This document shows positions 24,282 to 32,663 of a stretch of DNA of 46,299 bases, piece after piece. The notes beneath the pieces were generated by a model. That model did not search any database. It was not told where the DNA came from and saw only the letters and a program-made list of their open reading frames with translations. The stretch's first letter is position 1, and every line of letters begins with the position of its first letter. The position numbers were made by a program, and so were the translations under genes. The DNA is taken from positions 1-46,299 of the forward strand of contig CAXYYA010000030.1 in assembly GCA_964293155.1 (NCBI GenBank), written 5' to 3'. The DNA is from JAQVEB01 sp028698105. GTDB lineage: Bacteria > Bacteroidota > Bacteroidia > Bacteroidales > Dysgonomonadaceae.

Positions 24282-24998
24282 TTAGGTGATAACCACGGGT
24301 TCCGAATAGGTAACGGAGCGCGGTTGTTTAAGCAGCTTGCCCGATACGGTAAATTGTGTGGTAACCGTAAGTTCGTATTCGCCGGCGGCAAGCGTGGCGG
24401 GAACCAGAATGAGCAGTCGCGAAGGCTCGTTTAGCACAATATCGGCGGCATCGAGTTTGGTGATTTCGTTGGTATCAATATTGCGGAAAGCGATTCCCAC
24501 GGCGGGGTCTTCTCCCACCACTTTCAGGTAGGTTCCCTTGAGTTCGGCATTGCGGCCTTTGGTGAGTGTGCCGTCGGTAGCGCCGGTGGTGTTGTCCGTA
24601 ATGTTGTAAATGGCCATAAAATCGGACTGTTCGCCCAGTATTTCCACTGTGGTTTCGGCCACTGCACGGCGCAGCTCCATGCCCTGGTTCATGGCCACAT
24701 ACACGCTGTTGGTCTTGGGGTTCCAGGTGCGGTCGTAAAACACGCCTTTTATCACGGGACGCATATATACCAGCCCGGTATTCACGTTGTATCCGCCCAA
24801 CACCCGTTCGGCCGCTTTGCGGTTGAAGCGGGTAACAATGTCCGTAGCCGTTTCGGCCTTAATTTCCATTCCCTCGCGCTGGAGGTCTTTCACAATGTCG
24901 GCGATGGTGAGGCTGCCGTTGGTAACGGGTGCGGCCATGTAATCGCTCTTGTCTTCGGTAAGGTGGTTGGGGCGCAACCATGCGTTGAGTTTATTCAT
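24282..24998 (-). CDS. HU/IHF-like DNA-binding protein with DUF4469 domain
   Basis: 238 residues. The N-terminal part (about 1-120) resembles the Bvu_2165-type IHF-HU-like DNA-binding domain (LNAWLRPNHLTEDKSDYMA, GSLTIADIVKDLQREG, TATDIVTRFNRKAAERVLGG). The C-terminal part (about 125-238) is an immunoglobulin-like DUF4469 domain (GTYLKVVGEDPAVGIAF, SRLLILVPATLAAGEYELTV). The family is restricted to Bacteroidota and occurs in many copies per genome. Its biological function is not established. No signal peptide is present. It is monocistronic, with the 23-bp palindromic repeat and a terminator downstream. Confidence 0.85.
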   Translation of the reverse strand: MNKLNAWLRPNHLTEDKSDYMAAPVTNGSLTIADIVKDLQREGMEIKAETATDIVTRFNRKAAERVLGGYNVNTGLVYMRPVIKGVFYDRTWNPKTNSVYVAMNQGMELRRAVAETTVEILGEQSDFMAIYNITDNTTGATDGTLTKGRNAELKGTYLKVVGEDPAVGIAFRNIDTNEITKLDAADIVLNEPSRLLILVPATLAAGEYELTVTTQFTVSGKLLKQPRSVTYSEPVVIT

Positions 24999-25090
24999 CG
25001 TAATAATGGTTTTAGGGCTCCGTTGCGGAGCAGGTTTGTTAATAACAGATATGCTGAGTTAAGACGATTCTTGTACCTTCTTTTGTTTCA

Positions 25091-25128
25091 GCGATAAGTA
25101 GCTGCTGCTTTTGAAGCAGCTGCTAATT
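25091..25128. terminator. Hairpin downstream of the beta-barrel gene
   Basis: TAGCTGCTGCTT and AAGCAGCTGCTA flank a TTG loop, an 11-12-bp stem with mismatches, starting about 11 bp beyond the stop at 25139. No T-run follows, so it may be a 3'-protecting or structural hairpin rather than a terminator. Confidence 0.45.
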
Positions 25129-25138
25129 ATGGATTCTA

Positions 25139-25747
25139 TTAAAAAATATAACCAAGTCTTAACGCAATCGAATGATAAGTTCTCGTTTCTTTTTCTGTTT
25201 TATTTATTTGCACAGCATAAGCTTCAATATATTGCTGGTCTAATATATAGGCAATAGCTACAGAAAACCTCTGTTTACTTTTAATAGGGAAAAAAGCCCC
25301 GAATGACGGTGAGAAAAATAGTCCGCCCTTTCTTTTGGAATGCACGTCTACCGTCCCCGGGTATTCCGGATAATAATTAGTAAGCTTTGCATCATAGGTT
25401 TTATTCATGAGGGTGTATCCCAATTTTCCCTCTATAAAAGGACTGATCTTTGTGTTGTTAAACCGATGCATCGCATTTGCATACAAGGGAAAAGCGGACA
25501 CCACCTTATCATCAGCATCCCGAAACAATTTAACTCCTGCGCCAACCCCTATCGTCGTGTTGTTATTAAGAGAATACGAAGGGGTTATAAAAAGCTGCGG
25601 CCCGGTTAATGTGTTTCCTTTATTCGTAATCTCAACTGCGTATCCTAATTCTACATGAGAACCCGAATAGCCTTTTTCTTGCGAGAATACCTTAAAAAAA
25701 GAGGAAGTTGATGCAATAACCAATAGCAATATTAAGGATATTTTCAT
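25139..25747 (-). CDS. Outer-membrane beta-barrel protein of the MACPF island
   Basis: 202 residues from ATG 25747. An upstream in-frame TTG would add three residues. Signal peptide 1-22 (VFSQ). The rest is alternating beta-strands with aromatic ends, such as HVELGYAVEITN, GVGAGVKLF, YANAMHRF and FIEGKLGYTLM, and the terminal strand TYHSIALRLGYIF with a C-terminal Phe, the usual signal for BAM insertion. An eight-stranded barrel is likely. It starts 5 bp after the 25753-26064 stop, so it is the end of the 26830-25139 operon. Its job is unknown. A role in self-protection against the neighbouring MACPF protein is speculation. Confidence 0.75.
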   Translation of the reverse strand: MKISLILLLVIASTSSFFKVFSQEKGYSGSHVELGYAVEITNKGNTLTGPQLFITPSYSLNNNTTIGVGAGVKLFRDADDKVVSAFPLYANAMHRFNNTKISPFIEGKLGYTLMNKTYDAKLTNYYPEYPGTVDVHSKRKGGLFFSPSFGAFFPIKSKQRFSVAIAYILDQQYIEAYAVQINKTEKETRTYHSIALRLGYIF

Positions 25748-25752
25748 TTTAA

Positions 25753-26064
25753 TCAATCATTTATGTTGTTCCAAAATTCAGTTAAATAATAGCTGCCATA
25801 TTTACTTCCATATTCGCCAATGGCTTTTTTTAATAATCCACTGAAAGTTTCCCAAAAGCCATCTCCATTGTTAAGTTCCAATATTTGCTTCAAATTTGCA
25901 GGATAAACCGCCGTGAAATCTGCATAAGTTTCCTTACTCTCAAATCTGACATAAATATCCAAAGGGGAATTGGAGGGAAAATCTTTAACTTTAGCTGAAA
26001 ATTCTCTCATTACAGTAAATTTCATTGGAGAGTATTCATATTTCTTATCTAATGGATATCTCAT
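25753..26064 (-). CDS. Small conserved-looking protein of unknown function
   Basis: 103 residues, no signal peptide or membrane helix. I do not recognise a family. The sequence has alternating hydrophobic residues (MKFTVMREFSAKV, LDIYVRFESKETYADF) and a C-terminal helical part (ILELNNGDGFWETFSGLLKKAIGEYGSKYG). It sits between a DUF4848-like lipoprotein gene (14-bp gap) and a beta-barrel protein gene (5-bp gap) on one transcript, which argues that the three act together. It would be cytoplasmic unless exported by another route. Confidence 0.7.
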   Translation of the reverse strand: MRYPLDKKYEYSPMKFTVMREFSAKVKDFPSNSPLDIYVRFESKETYADFTAVYPANLKQILELNNGDGFWETFSGLLKKAIGEYGSKYGSYYLTEFWNNIND

Positions 26065-26078
26065 TTTGTTTAAAATTG

Positions 26079-26830
26079 TTATCCATATAGTTTTCCGTTA
26101 TACCAGCCCAATGTTCCTTTTTTTCTCCAGCAAAAATCCACTCTGGCATCTTTAACTTTAGCATAAGGAAGATTAAAAACATCTTTTTCTATACCTCTCA
26201 GAGTTACCCACATCATTCGCCTTGAATTGATTGTTTCTTTAGATGTTGTAAGGATTACATTATATGGAAAACTTGGGTCTATAACAGGACTAAGCCCTGT
26301 AAATCTTGTTGCAGGTATATTTTCAATATTCGGTATGCCTAATCCAAGTTCCTGAATTTTCTCGTAAGAAGATACATCTCGCATATCTTTCTCTTCTCCG
26401 CCAATAATAACTTTACCTTCTTTGTTCAGTAGTTTTGCAATTGCTTCGTCACTGACCGGCAAAAAGGCTGCATAATCTTCTCCGTATTCCGGATAATAAA
26501 GATTTGGAAATCTTTTCTTAAATTCTTCATATCCTCCTTCTCTTGTATAATACTCATCGGCAACACTCATTGCTTCATCGTATTCATCAAAAATAGATAT
26601 AAATCCAGAAGATTCCGTTGAGGCAGAACGCAGTTTTGAAGACGTAACCGTTTCGTTGTTGCGGATTTTTGTAACCATTGCTTGAAATTCAGCTTCGTTT
26701 GCAAATGACAGGATATTTGTTTCATTTGCTGATTCTTCGGATGTTACCGGAACGTTCAATTCATTTTTCTCACAGGCTGCAAAAATAACTAATGAAGCCA
26801 TCACTGCAATACCATAAATTAGTTTTTCAT
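26079..26830 (-). CDS. DUF4848-like lipoprotein, signal peptide frameshifted
   Basis: The in-frame reading begins GTG/ATG near 26804 and gives about 240 residues with lipobox IFAAC and a mature part starting EKNELNVPV. The Cys is 10-11 residues from that start, and the positively charged n-region is missing. An ATG at 26830 reads ATG AAA AAC TAA. With one extra A in the A5 run (26823-26827) it would read MKKLIYGIAVMASLVIFAAC, a perfect lipoprotein signal in frame with the rest. So the gene seems to carry a one-base deletion. The mature part resembles DUF4848 proteins of Bacteroides (EEFKKRFPNLYYPEYG). Function unknown. Operon with the next two genes. Confidence 0.65.
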
Positions 26831-26914
26831 TTTTGTTTGTTTTTATTGGTTTATTTTATAAATTGTTGTTTGTTTTAAGACTTGTTTTTACTTCTTAAAG
26901 AAACCTTCCGCGTT

Positions 26915-26975
26915 CCCGCACGAATCCTTTCGTGTGGTTATTTTCCACGCGACATAGTCGCGCGGGAGCAAGGGG
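26915..26975. repeat. Dispersed hairpin repeat, copy 2 (GCGGGAGCAAGGGG type)
   Basis: CCCGCACGAATCCTTTCGTG is followed by GTGG/CCAC and CGCGACATAGTCGCG hairpins and GCGGGAGCAAGGGG. It is the inverted relative of 931-995. It separates the MACPF gene (stop at 27110) from the downstream lipoprotein operon and contains no -7 box I can recognise. Confidence 0.6.
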
Positions 26976-27109
26976 CAGGTTATTTAGAATTAACGCATAC
27001 GATGCTTATATTTATTTAATTTTGAAGCAGCTGAAACTTCGACTTTATTTGCTATAGAACGAGAGAAAGCAAAAATTTACGTACATTTTCCGCAAAATCT
27101 CACAAACCT

Positions 27110-28645
27110 TTATCTTCTGGGTGGATAAGTAGGCCTTTGAACGGGGATATACCAAATAATTTCATCATTATCATCGCTATTTCGGTATTTTGTAGATAAA
27201 TTCCATCCTAAGTATGAGTTGTATCCAACGTTCCTTATTTTAAAGGTGCTTGGATTAATGAATTCCAAAATCCATAATTGATTGGGGTTATTATTAAACG
27301 GTTTAAATGTTACATCTGTAAAATCTAAATAGTTATTACCACCTTGATAACTTATTTGATAATATTCTCCATAGGGTATACAAACAAACATTCCAATATC
27401 TGTGGAAGACCTTGTAGCAATATAAAGTTTTTCTATTCCGTTTTTTGTACTTACTTTTAAATGATAGGGATAGCTAATTGAACCTCTTCCACCACCCCCC
27501 GCTAGATTTTCTTTCTTGTTGTAAATAGCAATATTTTTATTATCGATCACATCTATGTGTTTCATCGTTATAACATTCCTATTTATGTAATCTATAAGTG
27601 CCTGTTCTACCTGCTTTTTCTTGACAGGATCAAATATAAATTCACTAATGGGATAAATGACCGTATTCGGATTACCCGTTCCAATTATTTGTTCGCTATT
27701 TCGGCTCACGCTTTTAAGCCATGACTGATAATCGAAAGTTAAATCTCCCAATTGAGATTTTTCAGCATTAAATTTAATAGTAGGTTGGGCAATAGGTTCG
27801 CTTCCTCCGATAGTGCGAATGTGGATATGAACATCCCGAAAGTCCTGAAACCGGTTTCTTTCTACAGCATAATTAGTTTGTGCGGTAATACCTGAAAAAA
27901 CAGCTTTAGCATCCAGCTTAAACTTATCAACGGCAGAAGTTGAGTTTAATCTTGCATTAAAAAAAATAGACCCCATACCGCCTAATCTAATATCGGTGAG
28001 CACATGTGTCCCGTATCTTTCGACCAAAGTTTTAGCAGATAGGCTTTTTACATCGTTTATAAAATTATCTGTTAAAAAATATTTTAATTCACTCGGCAGA
28101 GTATGTGAGAACGACAATTTCCTGACCGTTTTTATTGCATCTAATCTAAAAAAAGAATATACTTGCGAAAATCTCACTGAATCTGTATAATACGCCTTTA
28201 ATTCTGTAGTAAAAAGTTTGGTCTTCTCCTGTCCGATGGTTGCGGAAATGTTAGTTGCCCTATTGATTGATTCTTTGTATTCGTTAATATTATATCCCCA
28301 AGATTCTTCTAAATTTCCTCCTTGATGAATTATAGCGGAATCTATGTTTATTGACGCTATATTTATAGGGTTTCCTGTTAAAGGATCTGTTCCTTTCCCT
28401 GATAAACACTTGTTCACGTCAATTATAGATTTTCTTACGAAATCTGATCCTTTCAAATTAGAATAAGCAAAATCATAACCGTACCCTAATGCGTCATAAC
28501 TTCCATATCCTGCTCCTCGTGTACTCATGGAGGAACTTAGTTTCGGCTGAACAACGGGTATTTCACTAACCGGATTCTCATCTTTGCATGCCCACAACAT
28601 TCCTATAAACAGGAATATGTAAAAAAACTTCGATAACTTTTTCAT
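27110..28645 (-). CDS. MACPF-domain lipoprotein (candidate secreted antimicrobial protein)
   Basis: 511 residues with a lipobox (MLWAC, Cys20). A membrane-attack-complex/perforin domain covers about 60-370. The MACPF signature is LVERYGTHVLTDIRLGG (Y211-G-T-H-V215), followed by a Gly-rich turn, and two helical clusters (TMH-forming candidates) flank the sheet. A C-terminal beta-rich module at about 385-505 (NQLWILEFINPSTFKIRN) looks like a ricin-type beta-trefoil, which would bind glycans. Bacteroidales MACPF proteins include the BSAP antimicrobial toxins that kill related strains. Whether this one is such a toxin is inference. The DNA is AT-richer than the core, suggesting transfer. Neighbours: a DUF3244 gene and a TPR-HTH regulator. 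Confidence 0.85.
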   Translation of the reverse strand: MKKLSKFFYIFLFIGMLWACKDENPVSEIPVVQPKLSSSMSTRGAGYGSYDALGYGYDFAYSNLKGSDFVRKSIIDVNKCLSGKGTDPLTGNPINIASINIDSAIIHQGGNLEESWGYNINEYKESINRATNISATIGQEKTKLFTTELKAYYTDSVRFSQVYSFFRLDAIKTVRKLSFSHTLPSELKYFLTDNFINDVKSLSAKTLVERYGTHVLTDIRLGGMGSIFFNARLNSTSAVDKFKLDAKAVFSGITAQTNYAVERNRFQDFRDVHIHIRTIGGSEPIAQPTIKFNAEKSQLGDLTFDYQSWLKSVSRNSEQIIGTGNPNTVIYPISEFIFDPVKKKQVEQALIDYINRNVITMKHIDVIDNKNIAIYNKKENLAGGGGRGSISYPYHLKVSTKNGIEKLYIATRSSTDIGMFVCIPYGEYYQISYQGGNNYLDFTDVTFKPFNNNPNQLWILEFINPSTFKIRNVGYNSYLGWNLSTKYRNSDDNDEIIWYIPVQRPTYPPRR

Positions 28646-28698
28646 TTTATTACTTTTTAAATGGTTTAAAAATAATTTGCTTATTTAAAATGTTCAGG

Positions 28699-29060
28699 TT
28701 ACTTTTCAAAAAAACCTTCATAAACTGTACTGCCTAAGGTAATACGTAATGTATATACACCGGCGTTGAACGAAGAAATATCCAACACTAACTGTCCCGA
28801 ACCGGTTACTTGTGCCGATTGCTGTGTGGCGCCACCCGTGCCTACAACCTCTGACGTTACCATGCCTTCATAATTCTCAATAGAAACCGTTACGGTGTAA
28901 TCATTGGTAAAAGCGGTTATTACTACCGTTGTAGCGGAGCGTGTAGATTTCTCCAATTGTTTTAGTTCAATTTTCTTGCTGTCATTATTTAATGAAGTTG
29001 AAAAAGCGATTATTCCTGTTATAAAAAGGAATAATAACGTTAATGTGGTTTTCTAAACAT
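28699..29060 (-). CDS. DUF3244-type secreted small protein, frameshifted at the signal peptide
   Basis: The open part from 28956 gives 85 residues (MEKSTRSATT) with the DUF3244 pattern YTVTVSIENYEGMV and GVYTLRITLGSTVYEGFFEK. In the same frame the upstream reading continues as a signal-like stretch KTTLTLLFLFITGIIAFSTS, but no start codon is in frame. The ATG at 29060 reads ATG TTT AGA AAA CCA and stops soon. One extra A in the A4 run (29049-29052) would join it into a 120-residue protein with a good signal peptide. DUF3244 proteins often lie beside TPR-HTH regulators in Bacteroidales. Function unknown. It precedes the MACPF gene. Confidence 0.6.
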
Positions 29061-29141
29061 GATGATAAAAATTTTAATTGTTACTTACATCTAAATGGAA
29101 TGCGAAGTAAGTCGTAAAAAAACGATTTATCAATATCATCG

Positions 29142-29209
29142 AAAAAAGTTAACCTTAGAAAGAGCGATAATGTGTTAGTTATAAGCATTTAACGAGAGGT
29201 AAGGTTAAC
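29142..29209 (-). terminator. Terminator after the TPR-HTH regulator gene
   Basis: On the minus strand GTTAACCTTA (29209-29200) pairs with TAAGGTTAAC (29157-29148), followed by TTTTTT. The loop of about 42 nt is large. It may also serve as a regulator site for the DUF3244 gene downstream. Confidence 0.55.
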
Positions 29210-29244
29210 CCGTCAATTGTTTTAAACGGAAAAGAAAAAACCAA

Positions 29245-30945
29245 TCAAAAAAACAAGTTAAGCAAAGAAGCGCCATCAGATAAGCTGTTTGCCTGTGTGG
29301 CAATCTTTTTCTTTAATTTGGCTTTGCGTACTTTAAACGTTTCGGGCGTGGTATTAAGCAACGAAGCAATTTGAGCATTGTCCGTTCCGCTGGCAAGCAT
29401 AAAAAGAATAAGGCAATCACTTTGATTCAAAAAATCAGGTGTAAAAGAAAGGCGTAACTGTTTTTGCAGTTTAACAGGCGTGAATAGTCGACCCGTGAGT
29501 GTTGAGAATTGTTTATTCAGCTCTTTTAAATTTTCATCGTAATAATCGGCAAGAGCAGTATTTTTACCACGTACTTTTGCTGCCATTTCTTTTGCCGATT
29601 GTTGCTGTATGGCGTATTGTTGCAAAAAGGAACCGTATATTTCCAGTATCTGCTCCTGCGTTTCGGCTTGTTGCTGAATTAAAAGTGTCTGAGCTTGTGT
29701 TTCTCTTGCCTGTGCTTGCGCTGCATTTTTCTCAGCTTCCAGTTGTTTGTTTCGCGCGGCAGCCAACATTTTTTGTCTGGTAAAATAAATGTAAAGCAAA
29801 AGCATAAAAAGAACAGCAATAATGGCGGCGGTTGTAAAAAAGCGGCTTTGGCGTTGGGCTTTCAGCACTTTATTTTCCGATTCCGATAAATTATATCTCT
29901 TCTCTAATTCAAAAATACTTTTATCCTTTTCTCGTTCAATGTTTTTATCACGCACACTTGCTGCCATTTTTCGGTATTGGTTGGCAGTTAAGTAATTTTG
30001 CTGTTTCTCTGAAATATCGGCTGCATTTTCGTAGAGTAGGTAGTTTAATTTATACGTAGAGTCCGAAATATGTTCAATGGCAAGTTTCGCGTAATACATA
30101 GCGCTATCTAAACGATTTAGACCATTATACCTGTCTGATATGGAATAGTAAATGCGAAAAGCATCTATATTTTCTTTTATATAAGGTAGTAGCCTTTGTT
30201 GTTCTTTCTCTTTATCTAATGCTTTCGAAAATTCGTTTTGAGTGTCAAAATAAGCTGCCTCGGCGTTAAACAAGAAATACATGTCATTAGGGCTTTTGTT
30301 AGGAAGAATGTGCAACGTGTCCAAGTATAATTTTCCTTGATTGAACTTCTCCTGTCTCATCACATTCCAAAAAAGAGATAAATATGCATCATATATGTGC
30401 GAATCGTTTTTTTCTATTTTGGCATAATGTAGAGAACTGTTGGAATAAGTTTTCGCCTCAACAAGATTTCCGTTCTTTGAGTGAACAACGGCAAGATAAT
30501 AATTCATCAAATACCCGACAGAAAAGTTTTGCTGTTTTTGGCTTTTAAATAAAAACTCAGCTTCTTTCAGCGGCATCAACACCGTACTGTCCGTAGCGCC
30601 CATCCGGTACCGCACAATTCCCTGATACACCAGTGAACGGATATGGTTGTCGCTCCCTTTTTGGTAACGGTTGTAATAGCTGCGAACACTGTTTATAAGA
30701 GAATCGGAAGTAAAATCGGCGTAAGTTTTGTCATCGGTAATGGTTTTCAATAAACCGTAATAAGCGCGGTTGGCACGCGAAAGGTGTGAGGGGTTCAGTT
30801 GTTTCAGGCTATCGGAAACGGCCTGGGGCCGGTCTTCGGCCAAAGCATCCCATTGATGCAGGCGTTCGCTGGTTGTTTTGTCTTGTTCATGCGAACAAAA
30901 CAAAAACAGTAAACATGTCATCAGCAAAACAAGAGTTTTCTTCAC
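29245..30945 (-). CDS. Membrane-anchored TPR protein with C-terminal HTH (Bacteroidota regulator type)
   Basis: 566 residues from GTG 30945, which gives a good lipoprotein signal (lipobox LFLFC, Cys16). A longer reading to 31077 adds 44 unlikely residues. TPR repeats cover about 30-345, a transmembrane helix lies at about 360-380 (FFTTAAIIAVLFMLLLYIYF), then a coiled-coil rich in Gln, Ala and Glu (about 385-450). A C-terminal helix-turn-helix at about 505-545 (DNAQIASLLNTTPETFKVRK) resembles LuxR/sigma region 4. Such proteins are thought to sense periplasmic signals and control nearby DUF3244-type genes. It lies upstream of the DUF3244-MACPF genes, with a TAAATTTG -7 box at 30974-30981. Confidence 0.8.
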   Translation of the reverse strand: MKKTLVLLMTCLLFLFCSHEQDKTTSERLHQWDALAEDRPQAVSDSLKQLNPSHLSRANRAYYGLLKTITDDKTYADFTSDSLINSVRSYYNRYQKGSDNHIRSLVYQGIVRYRMGATDSTVLMPLKEAEFLFKSQKQQNFSVGYLMNYYLAVVHSKNGNLVEAKTYSNSSLHYAKIEKNDSHIYDAYLSLFWNVMRQEKFNQGKLYLDTLHILPNKSPNDMYFLFNAEAAYFDTQNEFSKALDKEKEQQRLLPYIKENIDAFRIYYSISDRYNGLNRLDSAMYYAKLAIEHISDSTYKLNYLLYENAADISEKQQNYLTANQYRKMAASVRDKNIEREKDKSIFELEKRYNLSESENKVLKAQRQSRFFTTAAIIAVLFMLLLYIYFTRQKMLAAARNKQLEAEKNAAQAQARETQAQTLLIQQQAETQEQILEIYGSFLQQYAIQQQSAKEMAAKVRGKNTALADYYDENLKELNKQFSTLTGRLFTPVKLQKQLRLSFTPDFLNQSDCLILFMLASGTDNAQIASLLNTTPETFKVRKAKLKKKIATQANSLSDGASLLNLFF

Positions 30946-31116
30946 GTTCCTTTTCCCACTAAAAGTGTTTCGGACAAATTTACAAAAAAAATGGCAAGAA
31001 TGCTTCCGTGAAGCGAAGATACTTTTAGATTCGCGGTGGCAGTCATCCAAAGATAAAGACGAGCACGATCCATCCAAGCCGCTTAGACAGTGAGAAAAGT
31101 ACTCTCCACACTCATC

Positions 31117-31160
31117 TTATTACCTAAATTACGGAGAAAAATACCATTTTTACGGAATTG
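31117..31160 (-). promoter_or_regulatory. Near-identical copy of the AraC-type operator without a recognisable -7 box
   Basis: The 44 bp here match 24013-24056 with one mismatch, including flanking bases. No TAnnTTTG lies 27 bp downstream on either side. It is 170 bp upstream of the TPR-HTH start and 70 bp after the esterase stop, so it may be a recombination remnant rather than an active site. Confidence 0.45.
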
Positions 31161-31230
31161 AAGAATAAATTATAGATGAACCGTTTAGTTGTTGTAATCT
31201 TTTTGCTGTCGGCGTATAATACCGGGTGCT

Positions 31231-32412
31231 TTATTTGAACAATCTTTGCGCAAAAATGGTCAAATAATCGCGCCAGTTGTTCCAGGTGTGCCCGCCGGCG
31301 GTTTCGTGGTATTCGTACTTCATTCCGATGCTGTCCATTTTCTCCCGGAACGCTTTATTTCCGTTGTAGATCATCGGCATATCATCCACTCCCATTCCCA
31401 TCCAGTACAGTTTATAACCGTTTTTCATCAGTTGGTTGAGTTTCTTGTCGGTATCCTGATACATTGGCGAAACCGGATTGTTGTTCATCGGCCTTACGCC
31501 CAATGCGGATGAAAAAAGGCCGATGTAATCAAATGTATTGGGATAATTCAGGGCGATATTTGCCGTATGGAAACCGCCCATAGACAGGCCTGCTATGGCG
31601 CGGCCTTCTTTTGTTTGGATGGTGCGGTAATTTTGTTCGATAAACGTTAAGATATCGGTAAACGTTTCCTCGAATTTCCCGTCCATGGTGTGCGGCAACA
31701 TAAACGTGGGTTGCACAAATCCTACGCTCCCTTTCCCGGGCGCAGCCTCTTGCGCAACATTTCCGTTCGTCATAACCACGATCATCGGTTTTGCTTTTCC
31801 CTGCGCAATCAGGTTATCGAGAATTTCCACAGCCCGGCCCGATCCCGACCAGGCTTCTTCGTCGCCGCCAACGCCGTGAAGCAGATACAAAACCGGATAT
31901 TTTCCGTTCCCGTTTTCGTAACCAGCCGGGGTATAAACCGTCAACCGGCGCATTTCGTCGTTGCCCGGCGAGTTGTACCACCGGTAGGCAACGGTGCCGT
32001 GAGGCACGCGGTTCACCTTGTAAAGATCGGCCTTGCCGCCGCCGATAATGAAGATATTGGACAGATTTCCCACATCGCGTATCGCAAAAGCGTTGCCCGG
32101 ATCAAGGGTTCGTACCCCGTCAATGGTGAAACGGTAGCGGTATAATTCGGGCAACAAAACCGGTGTTGTGAAACTCCAAATGCTGTCGTTCATTTTTTGC
32201 ATATCGTACGTGATCTCGGCAAAAGCATTGGACACATCCAGACTGCCGGAAAGGCTCACCGTTTTGGCATCAGGCGCCTTTATGCGGAACGTAACGGTGT
32301 TGTCGGCATTAATAACCGGCGAAGTGAGCGAAGGCGCATTAAACAAATCCTGTTGCGCGCTAAGCGAAAAGCTTATGAAAGCGAAGATGAAGATGAGTAC
32401 TGAATTTTTCAT
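31231..32412 (-). CDS. Secreted alpha/beta-hydrolase esterase (feruloyl-esterase-like)
   Basis: 393 residues with signal peptide 1-19 (LSAQQ). An N-terminal immunoglobulin-like domain of the esterase/CBM48 type covers about 20-120 (VTFRIKAPDAKTVSLSGSL). The esterase D/FrsA-like domain follows with YLLHGVGGDEEAWSGSG, the nucleophile elbow AGLSMGGF (Ser) and the terminal His in TAGGHTWNNWRDYL. The acid residue is likely the Asp in GVDDMPM. Such enzymes hydrolyse feruloyl, acetyl or other esters on plant xylans. Its presence among carbonyl-stress genes may be fortuitous. It lies between two repeat elements. Confidence 0.88.
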   Translation of the reverse strand: MKNSVLIFIFAFISFSLSAQQDLFNAPSLTSPVINADNTVTFRIKAPDAKTVSLSGSLDVSNAFAEITYDMQKMNDSIWSFTTPVLLPELYRYRFTIDGVRTLDPGNAFAIRDVGNLSNIFIIGGGKADLYKVNRVPHGTVAYRWYNSPGNDEMRRLTVYTPAGYENGNGKYPVLYLLHGVGGDEEAWSGSGRAVEILDNLIAQGKAKPMIVVMTNGNVAQEAAPGKGSVGFVQPTFMLPHTMDGKFEETFTDILTFIEQNYRTIQTKEGRAIAGLSMGGFHTANIALNYPNTFDYIGLFSSALGVRPMNNNPVSPMYQDTDKKLNQLMKNGYKLYWMGMGVDDMPMIYNGNKAFREKMDSIGMKYEYHETAGGHTWNNWRDYLTIFAQRLFK

Positions 32413-32450
32413 TGTGCATATTTTTGAGTTTTTTGATAGTTACTTAGTAA

Positions 32451-32651
32451 AATTTAAAAAATAACTTATCATAGTTTTCAATTGCCACGGGTTTCAACCC
32501 GTGGGATAAGGTGTGAATAAAAAAGGCTTTAGCCAAACTTATATTGTGCTAAACTTGGGCTAAAGCCCATTTCTGCAGCTATTTTTATCCACGCCTTGAA
32601 AGGCGTGGCAATTAAAGACATGAGCAAGCTATGTGTACTTATTTTTTAAAC
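32451..32651. repeat. 195-bp palindromic element, copy 2
   Basis: It has the same architecture as copy 1: ATTGCCACG hairpin (CCACGGGTTTCAACCCGTGG), GGCTTTAGCC, GGGCTAAAGCCC, then a hairpin CCACGCCTTGAAAGGCGTGG and CAATT. Outer ends read TTTAAAAAATAAC (left) and, inverted, TTTAAAAAATAAGTA (right). The hairpin base pairs differ from copy 1 but stay complementary, which suggests a constrained structure. Confidence 0.85.
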
Positions 32652-32663
32652 TTCCTTTAAGCA

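Noticed and set aside
30946..31077. Longer N-terminus for the TPR-HTH regulator (start at 31077)
   Set aside because: It would add 44 Cys- and Ser-rich residues and destroy the lipoprotein signal that begins at the GTG at 30945.
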